From G963923955 sp963923955 (GTDB lineage: Bacteria > Pseudomonadota > Gammaproteobacteria > Eutrophobiales > Eutrophobiaceae), in assembly GCA_963923955.1 (NCBI GenBank), contig OZ000552.1, positions 248,001-312,000 on the forward strand: a DNA stretch of 64,000 nt, in the 5' to 3' direction. Below the pieces are notes generated by a model. It saw only the letters and a program-made list of their open reading frames with translations. It made no database searches and was not told where the DNA came from. Positions within the stretch are counted from its first letter, which is position 1. Every line of letters begins with the position of its first letter. Shown one piece after another: positions 55,771 to 62,792 of the stretch. The translations under genes were made by a program, and so were the position numbers.

Positions 55771-55811
55771 TTTGCAGTAAATTTGCAGCAAATACTGAGA
55801 ATGTCTATAAT
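55771..55811 (+). promoter_or_regulatory. Promoter and candidate operator of RHH module 2
   Basis: TTTGCAGTAAA (55771-55781) and TTTGCAGCAAA (55782-55792) are immediately adjacent 11-bp repeats; the second is a perfect palindrome. TTGCAG at 55783-55788 is a plausible -35, followed by 17 bases and TATAAT (55806-55811) as a perfect -10. The RHH gene starts 32 bases downstream. The repeats overlap the -35, so binding by the RHH protein would block the promoter. Confidence 0.65.
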
Positions 55812-55842
55812 TATGGGAAAGTAACCGGTCAGGAGAGAAACC

Positions 55843-56058
55843 ATGCCCAGATTTACCGTTGATTTAGCCGAAGAAATTGATGCTCGTCTTACCCTCATCG
55901 CCTCTGAAAAGAAAATCAGTAAGGCCGAGGCTATGCGCAGGGCCTTTGCTCTGTTGTCTATTGCTTATAAGGAAGGTGCTAAGGGCAATGCCCTTGGCGT
56001 AGTCAGGGAAGAAGAGGGGGGTGAGCTCAAGGCGATTGCTCAGTTTGTTGACGTCTGA
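55843..56058 (+). CDS. Ribbon-helix-helix DNA-binding protein of module 2
   Basis: A 71-residue RHH protein. The strand PRFTVDLAEEIDARL is followed by helices LIASEKKISKAEAMRRAF and ALLSIAYKEG, then a tail NALGVVREEEGGELKAIAQ. It aligns end to end with the module 1 RHH (TRFSVTLSDDL ... ISKNEVLRKAL ... GLKIGLAQPETNKLETEI), including the non-RHH tail. The tail might bind a partner. An AGGAGAG ribosome site is present. Its stop TGA overlaps the next start by one base. Confidence 0.85.
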   Translation: MPRFTVDLAEEIDARLTLIASEKKISKAEAMRRAFALLSIAYKEGAKGNALGVVREEEGGELKAIAQFVDV

Positions 56059-56402
56059 TGAACGAAGAGCAGGGAAACAGTAAAGAAATAAAAGTCGGTG
56101 ATGAATTTTCATCCAGTGGAGCCGATCAGCTTACGGGTGCGCATCAGCAAAGTAGCGAAAGAAGAGAGGCTGGCACTGAATTTTCGCCCGACAGCAGTAT
56201 CGATATAAGCGGAGCCGACCGGCTCAGACTCGTCAGGCAAGTCCTCTTCTACCTAGCGATTATTTGCACCGGCGTATTTATAGCCTACGGTAGGTACCCG
56301 GACAACACAGCACTGCAGGCCATGTTTGAACTCATCAAGATAGGTGCCTTGCCGCTGGTCACCCTTGTGATCTCGTTTTATTTTCCCAGTGCCACCAGAT
56401 AA
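56058..56402 (+). CDS. Two-helix small membrane protein of RHH module 2
   Basis: A 114-residue protein I do not recognise. Residues 1-59 are hydrophilic and hold an imperfect internal repeat (EFSSSGADQL near 16-25, ISGADRL near 50-56). Helix 1 spans about 61-78 and helix 2 about 90-109, ending FYFPSATR. It is translated from an ATG that overlaps the RHH stop. Same topology as the membrane proteins at 26686 and 59629. Function unknown. Confidence 0.72.
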   Translation: MNEEQGNSKEIKVGDEFSSSGADQLTGAHQQSSERREAGTEFSPDSSIDISGADRLRLVRQVLFYLAIICTGVFIAYGRYPDNTALQAMFELIKIGALPLVTLVISFYFPSATR

Positions 56403-56450
56403 GAGGCTGTTGGCACCCCGATGGCGCACGTAATAAATCATCATAATGTC

Positions 56451-56473
56451 GGCGGCTAATTAACTAAGCCGCC
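56451..56473 (+). terminator. Possible hairpin after RHH module 2
   Basis: GGCGGCT-n9-AGCCGCC forms a 7-bp stem about 50 bases past the membrane-protein stop. No T-run follows, so if it stops transcription it would do so poorly or with help. Confidence 0.3.
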
Positions 56474-56561
56474 ATACATCCAACTCAATCGTTACCCGCT
56501 TCAGCCCCTGCTCGAAAGGGAATCTGACCGTGTAATCATCTCGGCCATTTCAGGCCAGCAC

Positions 56562-56592
56562 AAAAAAAGAAGGGGCGCAAAGCGCGCCCCTT
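56562..56592 (-). terminator. Rho-independent terminator of the TonB receptor gene
   Basis: On the minus strand AAGGGGCGC and GCGCCCCTT form a 9-bp GC-rich stem with a 5-base loop, followed by C and then seven T. It lies 30 bases after the receptor stop codon. All features of an intrinsic terminator are present. Confidence 0.88.
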
Positions 56593-56621
56593 GGCATTGT
56601 TGCCTTATCGCTGATTGTGAG

Positions 56622-59108
56622 TTAATCCCAGCTGGCCGCAAAACGCACGCCGAAGTTGCGCGGGTACAGATAGCCGGTCTGCACGTTATCATCGCCGCCA
56701 TTGTTGCCGCGCGCCAGCACCGCCTTGTCTTCCAGGTTCTCCACGAAGCCCTCCAGCGAGTACTTCTGGCTGGCCGAGCGCCAGATCACGCGCAGGTCAG
56801 TTTTGGTGAAGCTGCCTTGCTGGTGGCTGGGGTCGAGCGCCAGCAGGTTGGAGGTGTTGTAGCCATCGCTGTAGTAGAACTGTATGTAGGGCGTTACGCT
56901 GCCGCCGCCGTCTAATGCCACCTCATAGGCGGCGCTCAAGGTGGCGGTGAATTCCGGCGACCACCCTGGCGTCCTGCCCTTCATATCCACGAAGTTGTCG
57001 GGCAGTATTTCGCCGTCAAACAGCTGATAGGGGTTGGTCTGGCCGAAGGTGCCGAACTCGGCGTTCAGATAGCCTACTGCGGCGGTCAGCGTCAAGTTCT
57101 CCGTTGCCTGATAGATGCTATCCACCTCAATGCCCCAGGCCGTGATCTCGCCGCCGTTGCGGCTGTTTGTGATGACGTTGCCGGTATTGGGGTCTGGCAC
57201 CTGGAATTGCGCCAGCATGTTGGTGTACTCGGTGTAATGGGCGCTGAGGTTAAGGCGCAGGGTATCATCCAGCAGGGTACTTTTTATGCCTGCTTCATAC
57301 AGCTGTGATTCCTGCTCTTCCGTGGAGGTGCCGTTGGAGTTCACCGCGCCGGACAAGAAGCCGGTGGAGACCGTGAAGTACAGCATCGCATCCTGCTCAG
57401 TCAGGTCATATTCCAGCCCCGCCTTCCAGCTGACATTGTTAAACGATTTGTTCAGCGTATTGGCACCGCTGGCATCGCGGTCATAAGAAAACACATCGCG
57501 GGAAAATTCCGGCACCACCAAGGGCGAGTCGCCATCCTTGTTCAGCCAGGTGACCGGGGGGCCGTTGCGGGTGAAGTTGCTGCCGCCGCCGGTCAAGTCC
57601 TTCTTCTCGTAGTTATACCGCGCACCGGCGATCAGGCGCAGGTTCTCCTGCACGCTGAACTCGCCTTGCAGGTACAGGCCGAAGGTGTCGATATTGATCC
57701 ACTGGCTATCGGCGAAAGGGCCGTTCAGATCGGTGGCGGCCGATACGATTGGCGTCCCGTCCAGCAAGGTTAAGTTGCCGCCGCCGGGGGCAACGACAGT
57801 CGGACGATTATTATTCTCCCGCGTCTGATTAAAGATGGAGAAGCTGAAAAAGGTCTTGTCCTGCGAGTAGTATGCGCCGCTAGTCCACTGGAAGGGGCTG
57901 TCATAATTTGAAGTGAACTGCAGCTCCTGCGTGAAGGACTTGGCGGTTTCATCAAAGCCGCCGATGTTGAAAGGCGTCTGGCTATAGTCAAAGTCAAAGC
58001 CGATCAGGTTTTCGAAATTCGTATAGGAAGTGATGGACTTGACTAGCACCGGCCCGGCGTCATAGTTGATTTCCAGGGTAATATTATCGTCATCCAGATC
58101 CATAGGCGGGACATAATCTTGGGCGATTTCATATGCGCCGGAGTTTCCACGCGGCAGCTTGTTGGAGCCGTTTTGCGGGTTCTGGCAATCCACCACCGAG
58201 CCTAAGGGGTCGGTGAGGCCCTGTGAGGTCGTGCGCCGGCAGATATTGCGGTAGCCGAACAGGCCGGCAGAGGTGCCGGATTCGCGGATGCGGGTGTAGC
58301 GAAACAGCACATCCATCTCATCGGTCGGCGTCCATAAGGCGCTGAAGCGCATGCCGTGATCATTGGGAGCGCCCACATCCGGGCCGGCGCTGTTCTTCAC
58401 GAAGCCATCGCCGTCTTCAACAAAACCCGCCAGGCGCACGGCGAATTCATCGCTGACCGGCAGATTCACTGCGCCCTCAAACTTCATGGTGTTAAAGCGC
58501 TCATAGCCGACCTTGATGTCACCGCTGACGCCGTCCAGGTTCGGGCGATTGGTGTATAAGTTCAAGGCACCGGCAAAGGTGTTGCGTCCGTACAAGGTGC
58601 CCTGCGGGCCTTTCAGGAACTCAATGCGCTCGACATCAAAGAAGGCGCGGGATTGTTGCGAGGCGCGCGGTTTATACACGCCGTCAACGTAAGTACCGAC
58701 AATCGAGCCGTTATCATTGAAGGTGTTGGTGGAATTGGCGCCGCGCACGTTGAACTTGGCATCGTTGCCGGCATAGGCAAAATTCACGCCCGGCACCAGC
58801 AGCTCAATGCGACTGACATCATCTAAGCCGCCGCGCTCCATCGCATCGGCACCGAAGGCCGAGATGGACAGGCCGACATCTTGCACGTTCTCGGCGCGTT
58901 TCTCGGCGGTCACCACGACCTCCTCCAGCACGGTGGCGGCCTGCGGCGCGCTGATGGCGACCAGGCACAGCAGGGCGAGCGGGTAGCGTAGCCAGGCTGC
59001 GGGGGGGGGGGGGTTATGCGCCTGGGCGCCGGTGTGCGCTGGCAGGCGACAAGGGTGTTTCAGTACTGCGGCCAGGCTTTCCCCGGCCATTTGCGTAGCA
59101 TTGCTCAT
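56622..59108 (-). CDS. TonB-dependent outer-membrane receptor with a C13 tract
   Basis: An 828-residue receptor. A start at 59108 (MSNATQ) is chosen; a frame open further upstream lacks family sequence. A 40-residue hydrophilic extension precedes the signal peptide LALLCLVAISAPQAA. The TonB-box region is LEEVVVTAEKR, followed by the plug (RIELLVPGVNFAYAG, FLKGPQGTLYGRNTFAGALN) and a barrel ending in NFGVRFAASWD. The ligand is unknown. Thirteen C at 59001-59013 sit before the signal peptide; the frame is open as given. Confidence 0.88.
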   Translation of the reverse strand: MSNATQMAGESLAAVLKHPCRLPAHTGAQAHNPPPPAAWLRYPLALLCLVAISAPQAATVLEEVVVTAEKRAENVQDVGLSISAFGADAMERGGLDDVSRIELLVPGVNFAYAGNDAKFNVRGANSTNTFNDNGSIVGTYVDGVYKPRASQQSRAFFDVERIEFLKGPQGTLYGRNTFAGALNLYTNRPNLDGVSGDIKVGYERFNTMKFEGAVNLPVSDEFAVRLAGFVEDGDGFVKNSAGPDVGAPNDHGMRFSALWTPTDEMDVLFRYTRIRESGTSAGLFGYRNICRRTTSQGLTDPLGSVVDCQNPQNGSNKLPRGNSGAYEIAQDYVPPMDLDDDNITLEINYDAGPVLVKSITSYTNFENLIGFDFDYSQTPFNIGGFDETAKSFTQELQFTSNYDSPFQWTSGAYYSQDKTFFSFSIFNQTRENNNRPTVVAPGGGNLTLLDGTPIVSAATDLNGPFADSQWINIDTFGLYLQGEFSVQENLRLIAGARYNYEKKDLTGGGSNFTRNGPPVTWLNKDGDSPLVVPEFSRDVFSYDRDASGANTLNKSFNNVSWKAGLEYDLTEQDAMLYFTVSTGFLSGAVNSNGTSTEEQESQLYEAGIKSTLLDDTLRLNLSAHYTEYTNMLAQFQVPDPNTGNVITNSRNGGEITAWGIEVDSIYQATENLTLTAAVGYLNAEFGTFGQTNPYQLFDGEILPDNFVDMKGRTPGWSPEFTATLSAAYEVALDGGGSVTPYIQFYYSDGYNTSNLLALDPSHQQGSFTKTDLRVIWRSASQKYSLEGFVENLEDKAVLARGNNGGDDNVQTGYLYPRNFGVRFAASWD
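59001..59013 (-). repeat. Homopolymeric C13 tract inside the TonB receptor gene
   Basis: Thirteen C in a row on the coding strand encode four Pro before the signal peptide. One base more or less removes the signal peptide frame, because no start codon follows in that frame nearby. The tract also encodes PPPP followed by GCA, as in the sulfotransferase-like gene. Confidence 0.8.
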
Positions 59109-59628
59109 TGGATGATGCCCTCTTAAATGTTGGTTTGTATCGAGTTTTGTCGTAAAAATGCGTCTTGTAAAAATGACAAGGCGCATTCTGATACGGGATG
59201 TACTTCGTATGCAAGCGCTTTTTGTGCTAAAAATACAAAAAATCTGAAAGTTTGTAAATATACAAAAACCCAAGCCCGATCAACTGTGGCCGACACAAGC
59301 CTTGTCAATCGGCCCGGCCGGGTGAACGGGCGAGAAGGGGAGAGCGAACAATCGAAGCCGGCACACGCCGCGGCTTTTTGCAAAGGATTGAAATGCAGGG
59401 GTTTATTGCGCCGCCGCTGCCGCCGTCCAACTGCGGCGATGGCACTTCCCCCGTCATTCCTGGCTTGACCAGGAATCCATGCCGCAACCGGGTAGATTCC
59501 CGCTTGCGCGGGAATGACGGGGGAAGTGCTTACCTCCACTCCCCGCTTCTGCGAGGACGGGCGGGGTGACGTTCTTAATGTGGGAATGACGGACTGGCCG
59601 GAATCGAACGCGCTACTGCGCCGTCCGC
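59109..59628. other. Non-coding region with a repeat, between TonB receptor and RHH module 3
   Basis: No gene is seen here. The left part is AT-rich and probably carries the receptor promoter. The right part is GC-rich repetitive sequence including the element at 59425-59529, followed by further fragments of the same repeat type (GGGAATGACGG at about 59581). Confidence 0.6.
59425..59529. repeat. MITE-like repeat, copy A, with 19-bp terminal inverted repeats
   Basis: Positions 59442-59460 (gcacttcccccgtcattcc) and 59511-59529 are perfect 19-bp inverted repeats enclosing 50 bases with two inner hairpins (CCTGGCTTGACCAGG and CCCGCTTGCGCGGG). Bases 59425-59519 match 60352-60446 with one mismatch in 95. 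The element belongs in general type to proteobacterial intergenic palindromic repeats. No transposase is present. Confidence 0.8.
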
Positions 59629-59958
59629 CTATTCGGCTTGCGTCTCTGCCTTCTTGCGGAAAAGATAGGTAAAGATTATCAGCATGATAGAGCCTACCTG
59701 GACAGTCATTGCGCCCAGCAGCACCATGATGACGTGGCTGTTGATGAGCCTGTCTGACGGTCTGACCTCCCCTAAGGCCAGAGTGACGCAATCAACAAGG
59801 ATGAGGACTGCTATAACGCCAAGAACGTACTTGTTAGCCCTCTCGAACAGGGAGGTGATCCTCTTTACAGTGGATATACGCAGATCGTGTTCTTCATGTT
59901 CACGCGTCTCAGCATTTAATTCCTTTCCATCCGCACGTTCCTCAACGTTGATTTTCAT
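59629..59958 (-). CDS. Two-helix small membrane protein of RHH module 3
   Basis: A 109-residue protein I do not recognise. Residues 1-40 are highly charged (NAETREHEEHDLRISTVKRI). Helix 1 spans about 44-62 and helix 2 about 75-98, with a short basic tail RKKAETQAE. It overlaps the preceding RHH gene by four bases (ATGA). Size and topology match the proteins at 26686 and 56058; sequence identity is low. Function unknown. Confidence 0.72.
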   Translation of the reverse strand: MKINVEERADGKELNAETREHEEHDLRISTVKRITSLFERANKYVLGVIAVLILVDCVTLALGEVRPSDRLINSHVIMVLLGAMTVQVGSIMLIIFTYLFRKKAETQAE

Positions 59959-60200
59959 TGTGCACTGCCGCTCGCCAGCTGTACTTCCAGCGGTTCATTA
60001 TCCTTATCAATGATCCTGAGCACATGGTCGTCGTTCGCGTACTCAGCGGCGATGTCTGCCAGGGCCAGCGCTTTACGGAGAACATCCGCGTTGTTATTCA
60101 CGCCGAAATCTGCTTGCAACTTTTCAAACATTGCAAGCGTCTGCGGGCTAACCGCAAAACTGATTTCATTCTCCAGATCTTTTGTCTTACGGCCTGCCAT
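59955..60200 (-). CDS. Ribbon-helix-helix-like protein of module 3
   Basis: An 81-residue protein with a basic N-terminus (AGRKTKDLEN), a strand EISFAVSPQTL, helices AMFEKLQADFGVNNNADVLR and KALALADIAAEY, and a tail HVLRIIDKDNEPLEVQLAS. The VLRKALAL core matches VLRKALQL of module 1, and the tail has the same alternating pattern. It is more divergent than the other two. A GGGAG site lies 10 bases before the ATG. It probably binds DNA upstream of its own gene. Confidence 0.72.
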   Translation of the reverse strand: MAGRKTKDLENEISFAVSPQTLAMFEKLQADFGVNNNADVLRKALALADIAAEYANDDHVLRIIDKDNEPLEVQLASGSAQ

Positions 60201-60611
60201 TCTCTTGATCTCCCAAGGTTAAGGATTGAACTGTAATCAAACCACTAATAATACGACGGTAGTTAATCGGCAATATTGAAGTCAAGCTAATTTTGCCTCA
60301 GGTTGCGGGACAGTCCGAATCTCCCCAGCCCTACCGCACTGTCCAGCCGCTGTCCAACTGCGGCGATGGCACTTCCCCCGTCATTCATGGCTTGACCAGG
60401 AATCCATGCCGCAACCGGGTAGATTCCCGCTTGCGCGGGAATGACGTCTGCCTTGATTGCGAGATAAAAGAATCGCCATCCCGGCCAGGGCCCGGCTTTG
60501 ACCCCGCATTCACGCAGATGCCGGCTTGCGGTCTGCTCTCTTTAATTTTCCAACTGTTAAACCAACATCAGCCGACCTTTAGTTTAGGTTCCTTACAAAC
60601 ACGGGCCGGGC
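60201..60611. other. Non-coding region with repeat, between RHH module 3 and a SnoaL-like gene
   Basis: The left 100 bases are AT-rich and should hold the module 3 promoter; I could not locate clear -35 and -10 boxes. An imperfect inverted repeat AACTAC/GTGGTT surrounds 60240-60265. The rest is GC-rich and includes the second repeat copy. No gene is visible. Confidence 0.55.
60352..60446. repeat. MITE-like repeat, copy B (right terminus missing)
   Basis: Ninety-five bases matching 59425-59519 in the same orientation with one mismatch (C to A). The left inverted-repeat arm is complete apart from that mismatch. The right arm stops after GGAATGACG, so the outer half is lost. Together with copy A it brackets RHH module 3. 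Confidence 0.8.
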
Positions 60612-61694
60612 CTACTCATAAATCTGTCGCATAACGGCCAGCTCATCAAATACCGTCCACTCCTCAGTAATGACATCATGCTTGATATGCCAGTGAGTAA
60701 CAGCCAGGATAAAAATATTTTTATATGAAGGCTCGCCATAGATGCCCGCTTTGTCATGTACGCCGACCAAAGTCCAGCGTATCGCGACATCAAACTCATC
60801 ATTTTCCCGCGCTACCCGGCAGACATGATCGACGCTCGTTTTGATGCCGGATAAGCTTGCAGTAATGCCGTCTATATAGTTGCTGATGCCGCTATGCCCG
60901 TTTAGCTCACGCCCGCCCGGCCCGTGAAACACGACATCCGCGGTATAAATGGATGCAATCGTAGCCGGCCTTTGCGTATGCCATAGCGCTTGGAACACAT
61001 GTTGTACGAAGTCGTGCAAATCATCTTTGGGCGCGGGGATGGCACTGGATAGCGCACGATATGTCAGCGCTTTAAGGCGTGCGGTTTCTGCCGCCAACCA
61101 GGAATGCAATGCTGTGTTTTCCCGGTTTTGTTCGGCCAGTTGCTGTGCGATGAGATGTGGCTCAAGTCCCAGCTGTTGTACCAGGCCCATGTTGTCGCGC
61201 ACCAGCCATTCTTCATAGATCTGATTATCTTTCACCGCGCAATCGGCGATGGTGCGGACGCTTGCCTGCTTGCCGGTGGGCGGGCCGAATTCGCTGTGGC
61301 CCAGGTTGCTCATCTTCGGGCTGATGAGCCGGTGTGAGGAATAAAAACCCTGCCGGTCGTTGCCGCCCCAGATCACATCTTCAGCATTCAGCAATCGATC
61401 CGGGAAGGCGGCCAGGGTCTTGATGGTAGAATTGATAATGGCCGCGCTGCCTGAGACCGGCCCGGCCAGGGTATGGATGCGGCAATCTTTCGCATAATAA
61501 CGCGCAATAGCACCGATATTTTTCTCCAGCCAGATGCGGTCCGTGATCACGAGTATGTAATCAACGATGTCCTTAAATTCCTCATCAAAGCCCTGCATGG
61601 ATATTTTGCCGCTACGCATTATAGGCAAGCCGCGGGTAATCAAGTAATCATCTGCTTGTGCATCAAGTGCTTCCCGGCGTGGGGGCAGGGGCAT
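60612..61694 (-). CDS. Tandem NTF2-like (SnoaL-type) domain protein
   Basis: A 360-residue cytosolic protein. Two NTF2-like domains are likely: residues about 20-170 (FKDIVDYILVITDRIWLEKN, YYAKDCRIHTLAG) and about 215-350 (FVQHVFQALWHTQRPATIAS, YTADVVFHGPGG, EEWTVFDELAVMRQI). The conserved Asp/His/Trp positions are those of SnoaL-like polyketide cyclases and dehydratases. Function unknown. It lies downstream of a paralogous gene and a sodium symporter gene, so the three are probably one operon. Confidence 0.75.
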   Translation of the reverse strand: MPLPPRREALDAQADDYLITRGLPIMRSGKISMQGFDEEFKDIVDYILVITDRIWLEKNIGAIARYYAKDCRIHTLAGPVSGSAAIINSTIKTLAAFPDRLLNAEDVIWGGNDRQGFYSSHRLISPKMSNLGHSEFGPPTGKQASVRTIADCAVKDNQIYEEWLVRDNMGLVQQLGLEPHLIAQQLAEQNRENTALHSWLAAETARLKALTYRALSSAIPAPKDDLHDFVQHVFQALWHTQRPATIASIYTADVVFHGPGGRELNGHSGISNYIDGITASLSGIKTSVDHVCRVARENDEFDVAIRWTLVGVHDKAGIYGEPSYKNIFILAVTHWHIKHDVITEEWTVFDELAVMRQIYE

Positions 61695-61715
61695 GACGCC
61701 GGCGTATCTCGCCTG

Positions 61716-62792
61716 CTACGCAAACACTGATGGCTTGCGAAACTGTTGCCTGACCCTGGCCATGACATCAACGCCCAGCTGCAAGAGGATATGCACGATG
61801 TCTATGGGCACCCAGTTTTCCCGGATCAGGCCGCCATCGGCGAGATAAAAATCCATCACCCGCATCTCCACCTCTTTGCCCGTTGCTGCCAGCCCCAGCC
61901 AGTTTCCGCCCTCGTGTTTTGCTACCACACTTGGCCAACCTGCGGTGGCGGAATACCTTCCATCGCCGATGCTGACATAGTGATTTTTGTCGTAGTTGCG
62001 CACCGGAAAGGCGACCCGGAAGGGCCGCTGATGACGGTCAACAAAGCCTTCCAGCCCGCGGCTGGTGCCGATGCCACAGGGCCCATACCACATCATCTTC
62101 GGGTGCCAGTATTGCCTTTGCGACATCTTCAACAGCCCCTCACGCTCGATGATCGTATTATCCAGTGACCGGTGCATGGCCCTTGTCAAGGCCAGGCTGG
62201 CGGCGGATTCTTGCGCGTCCTGCTCGGTGAGCATAACGCCGTCTGCGGAGATCGGCCCCGGCCACATCTCCTCGCTGCCGAGGCTGGGCGGCAGCGGCCA
62301 AAATCCCGCCTGCCGGATGACATCCAATACATCAAGCAGTACGGTGCTCTGGCATATCCTGCCCTCAACAAGCTGATGAAATTCGCCGTAGCGCAGGTAC
62401 ATCAGGCCGCCCGTTGCCGGGATGCCAAGCCAGTCGTGTTTGAAACTACCGGCAAGATGCCCGACCATGCCCACGTAGTGGCGGCCGTCGTAATTCCCGC
62501 CTATTACAATATCATCGCGCCGCTCCAGATCAGGAAAGGCACTCAGCAACGGCGTCCACACCACCTCTTCAATGGCCGCAATTCCTTGCAGTTCATTCAT
62601 TGGATGGGAACCGCGCCAGCTTGCATCATCATGATAGGCCGTGTGCAGATTTTTATTCAGGCTGTCCAGATCAGCGCTGGCAATATTATCCAGCAGCGCC
62701 TTGACCGCCTTTTTGTTTTTCAGGTTTTCAGATTCTCTCGCCATAACTTCCACCGGGGAGTACAATTTTATCTGCCTAGATAAGGCGTTCAA
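61716..62792 (-). CDS. Second tandem NTF2-like (SnoaL-type) domain protein
   Basis: A 358-residue relative of the next gene, with the same double layout: first domain around residues 40-170 (HTAYHDDASWRGSHPMNEL, EVVWTPLLSAFPDLERRDD), second around 220-345 (YWHPKMMWYGPCGIGTSRG, EGGNWLGLAATGKEVEMRV, ENWVPIDIVHILLQLGVDV). It may start at 62744 (MARESEN). Its start overlaps the symporter stop by 17 bases, indicating cotranscription. Confidence 0.75.
   Translation of the reverse strand: MNALSRQIKLYSPVEVMARESENLKNKKAVKALLDNIASADLDSLNKNLHTAYHDDASWRGSHPMNELQGIAAIEEVVWTPLLSAFPDLERRDDIVIGGNYDGRHYVGMVGHLAGSFKHDWLGIPATGGLMYLRYGEFHQLVEGRICQSTVLLDVLDVIRQAGFWPLPPSLGSEEMWPGPISADGVMLTEQDAQESAASLALTRAMHRSLDNTIIEREGLLKMSQRQYWHPKMMWYGPCGIGTSRGLEGFVDRHQRPFRVAFPVRNYDKNHYVSIGDGRYSATAGWPSVVAKHEGGNWLGLAATGKEVEMRVMDFYLADGGLIRENWVPIDIVHILLQLGVDVMARVRQQFRKPSVFA

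Noticed and set aside
59425..60446. Composite transposon carrying module 3
   Set aside because: No transposase and no target-site duplication could be recognised; only the direct-repeat bracketing is claimed.
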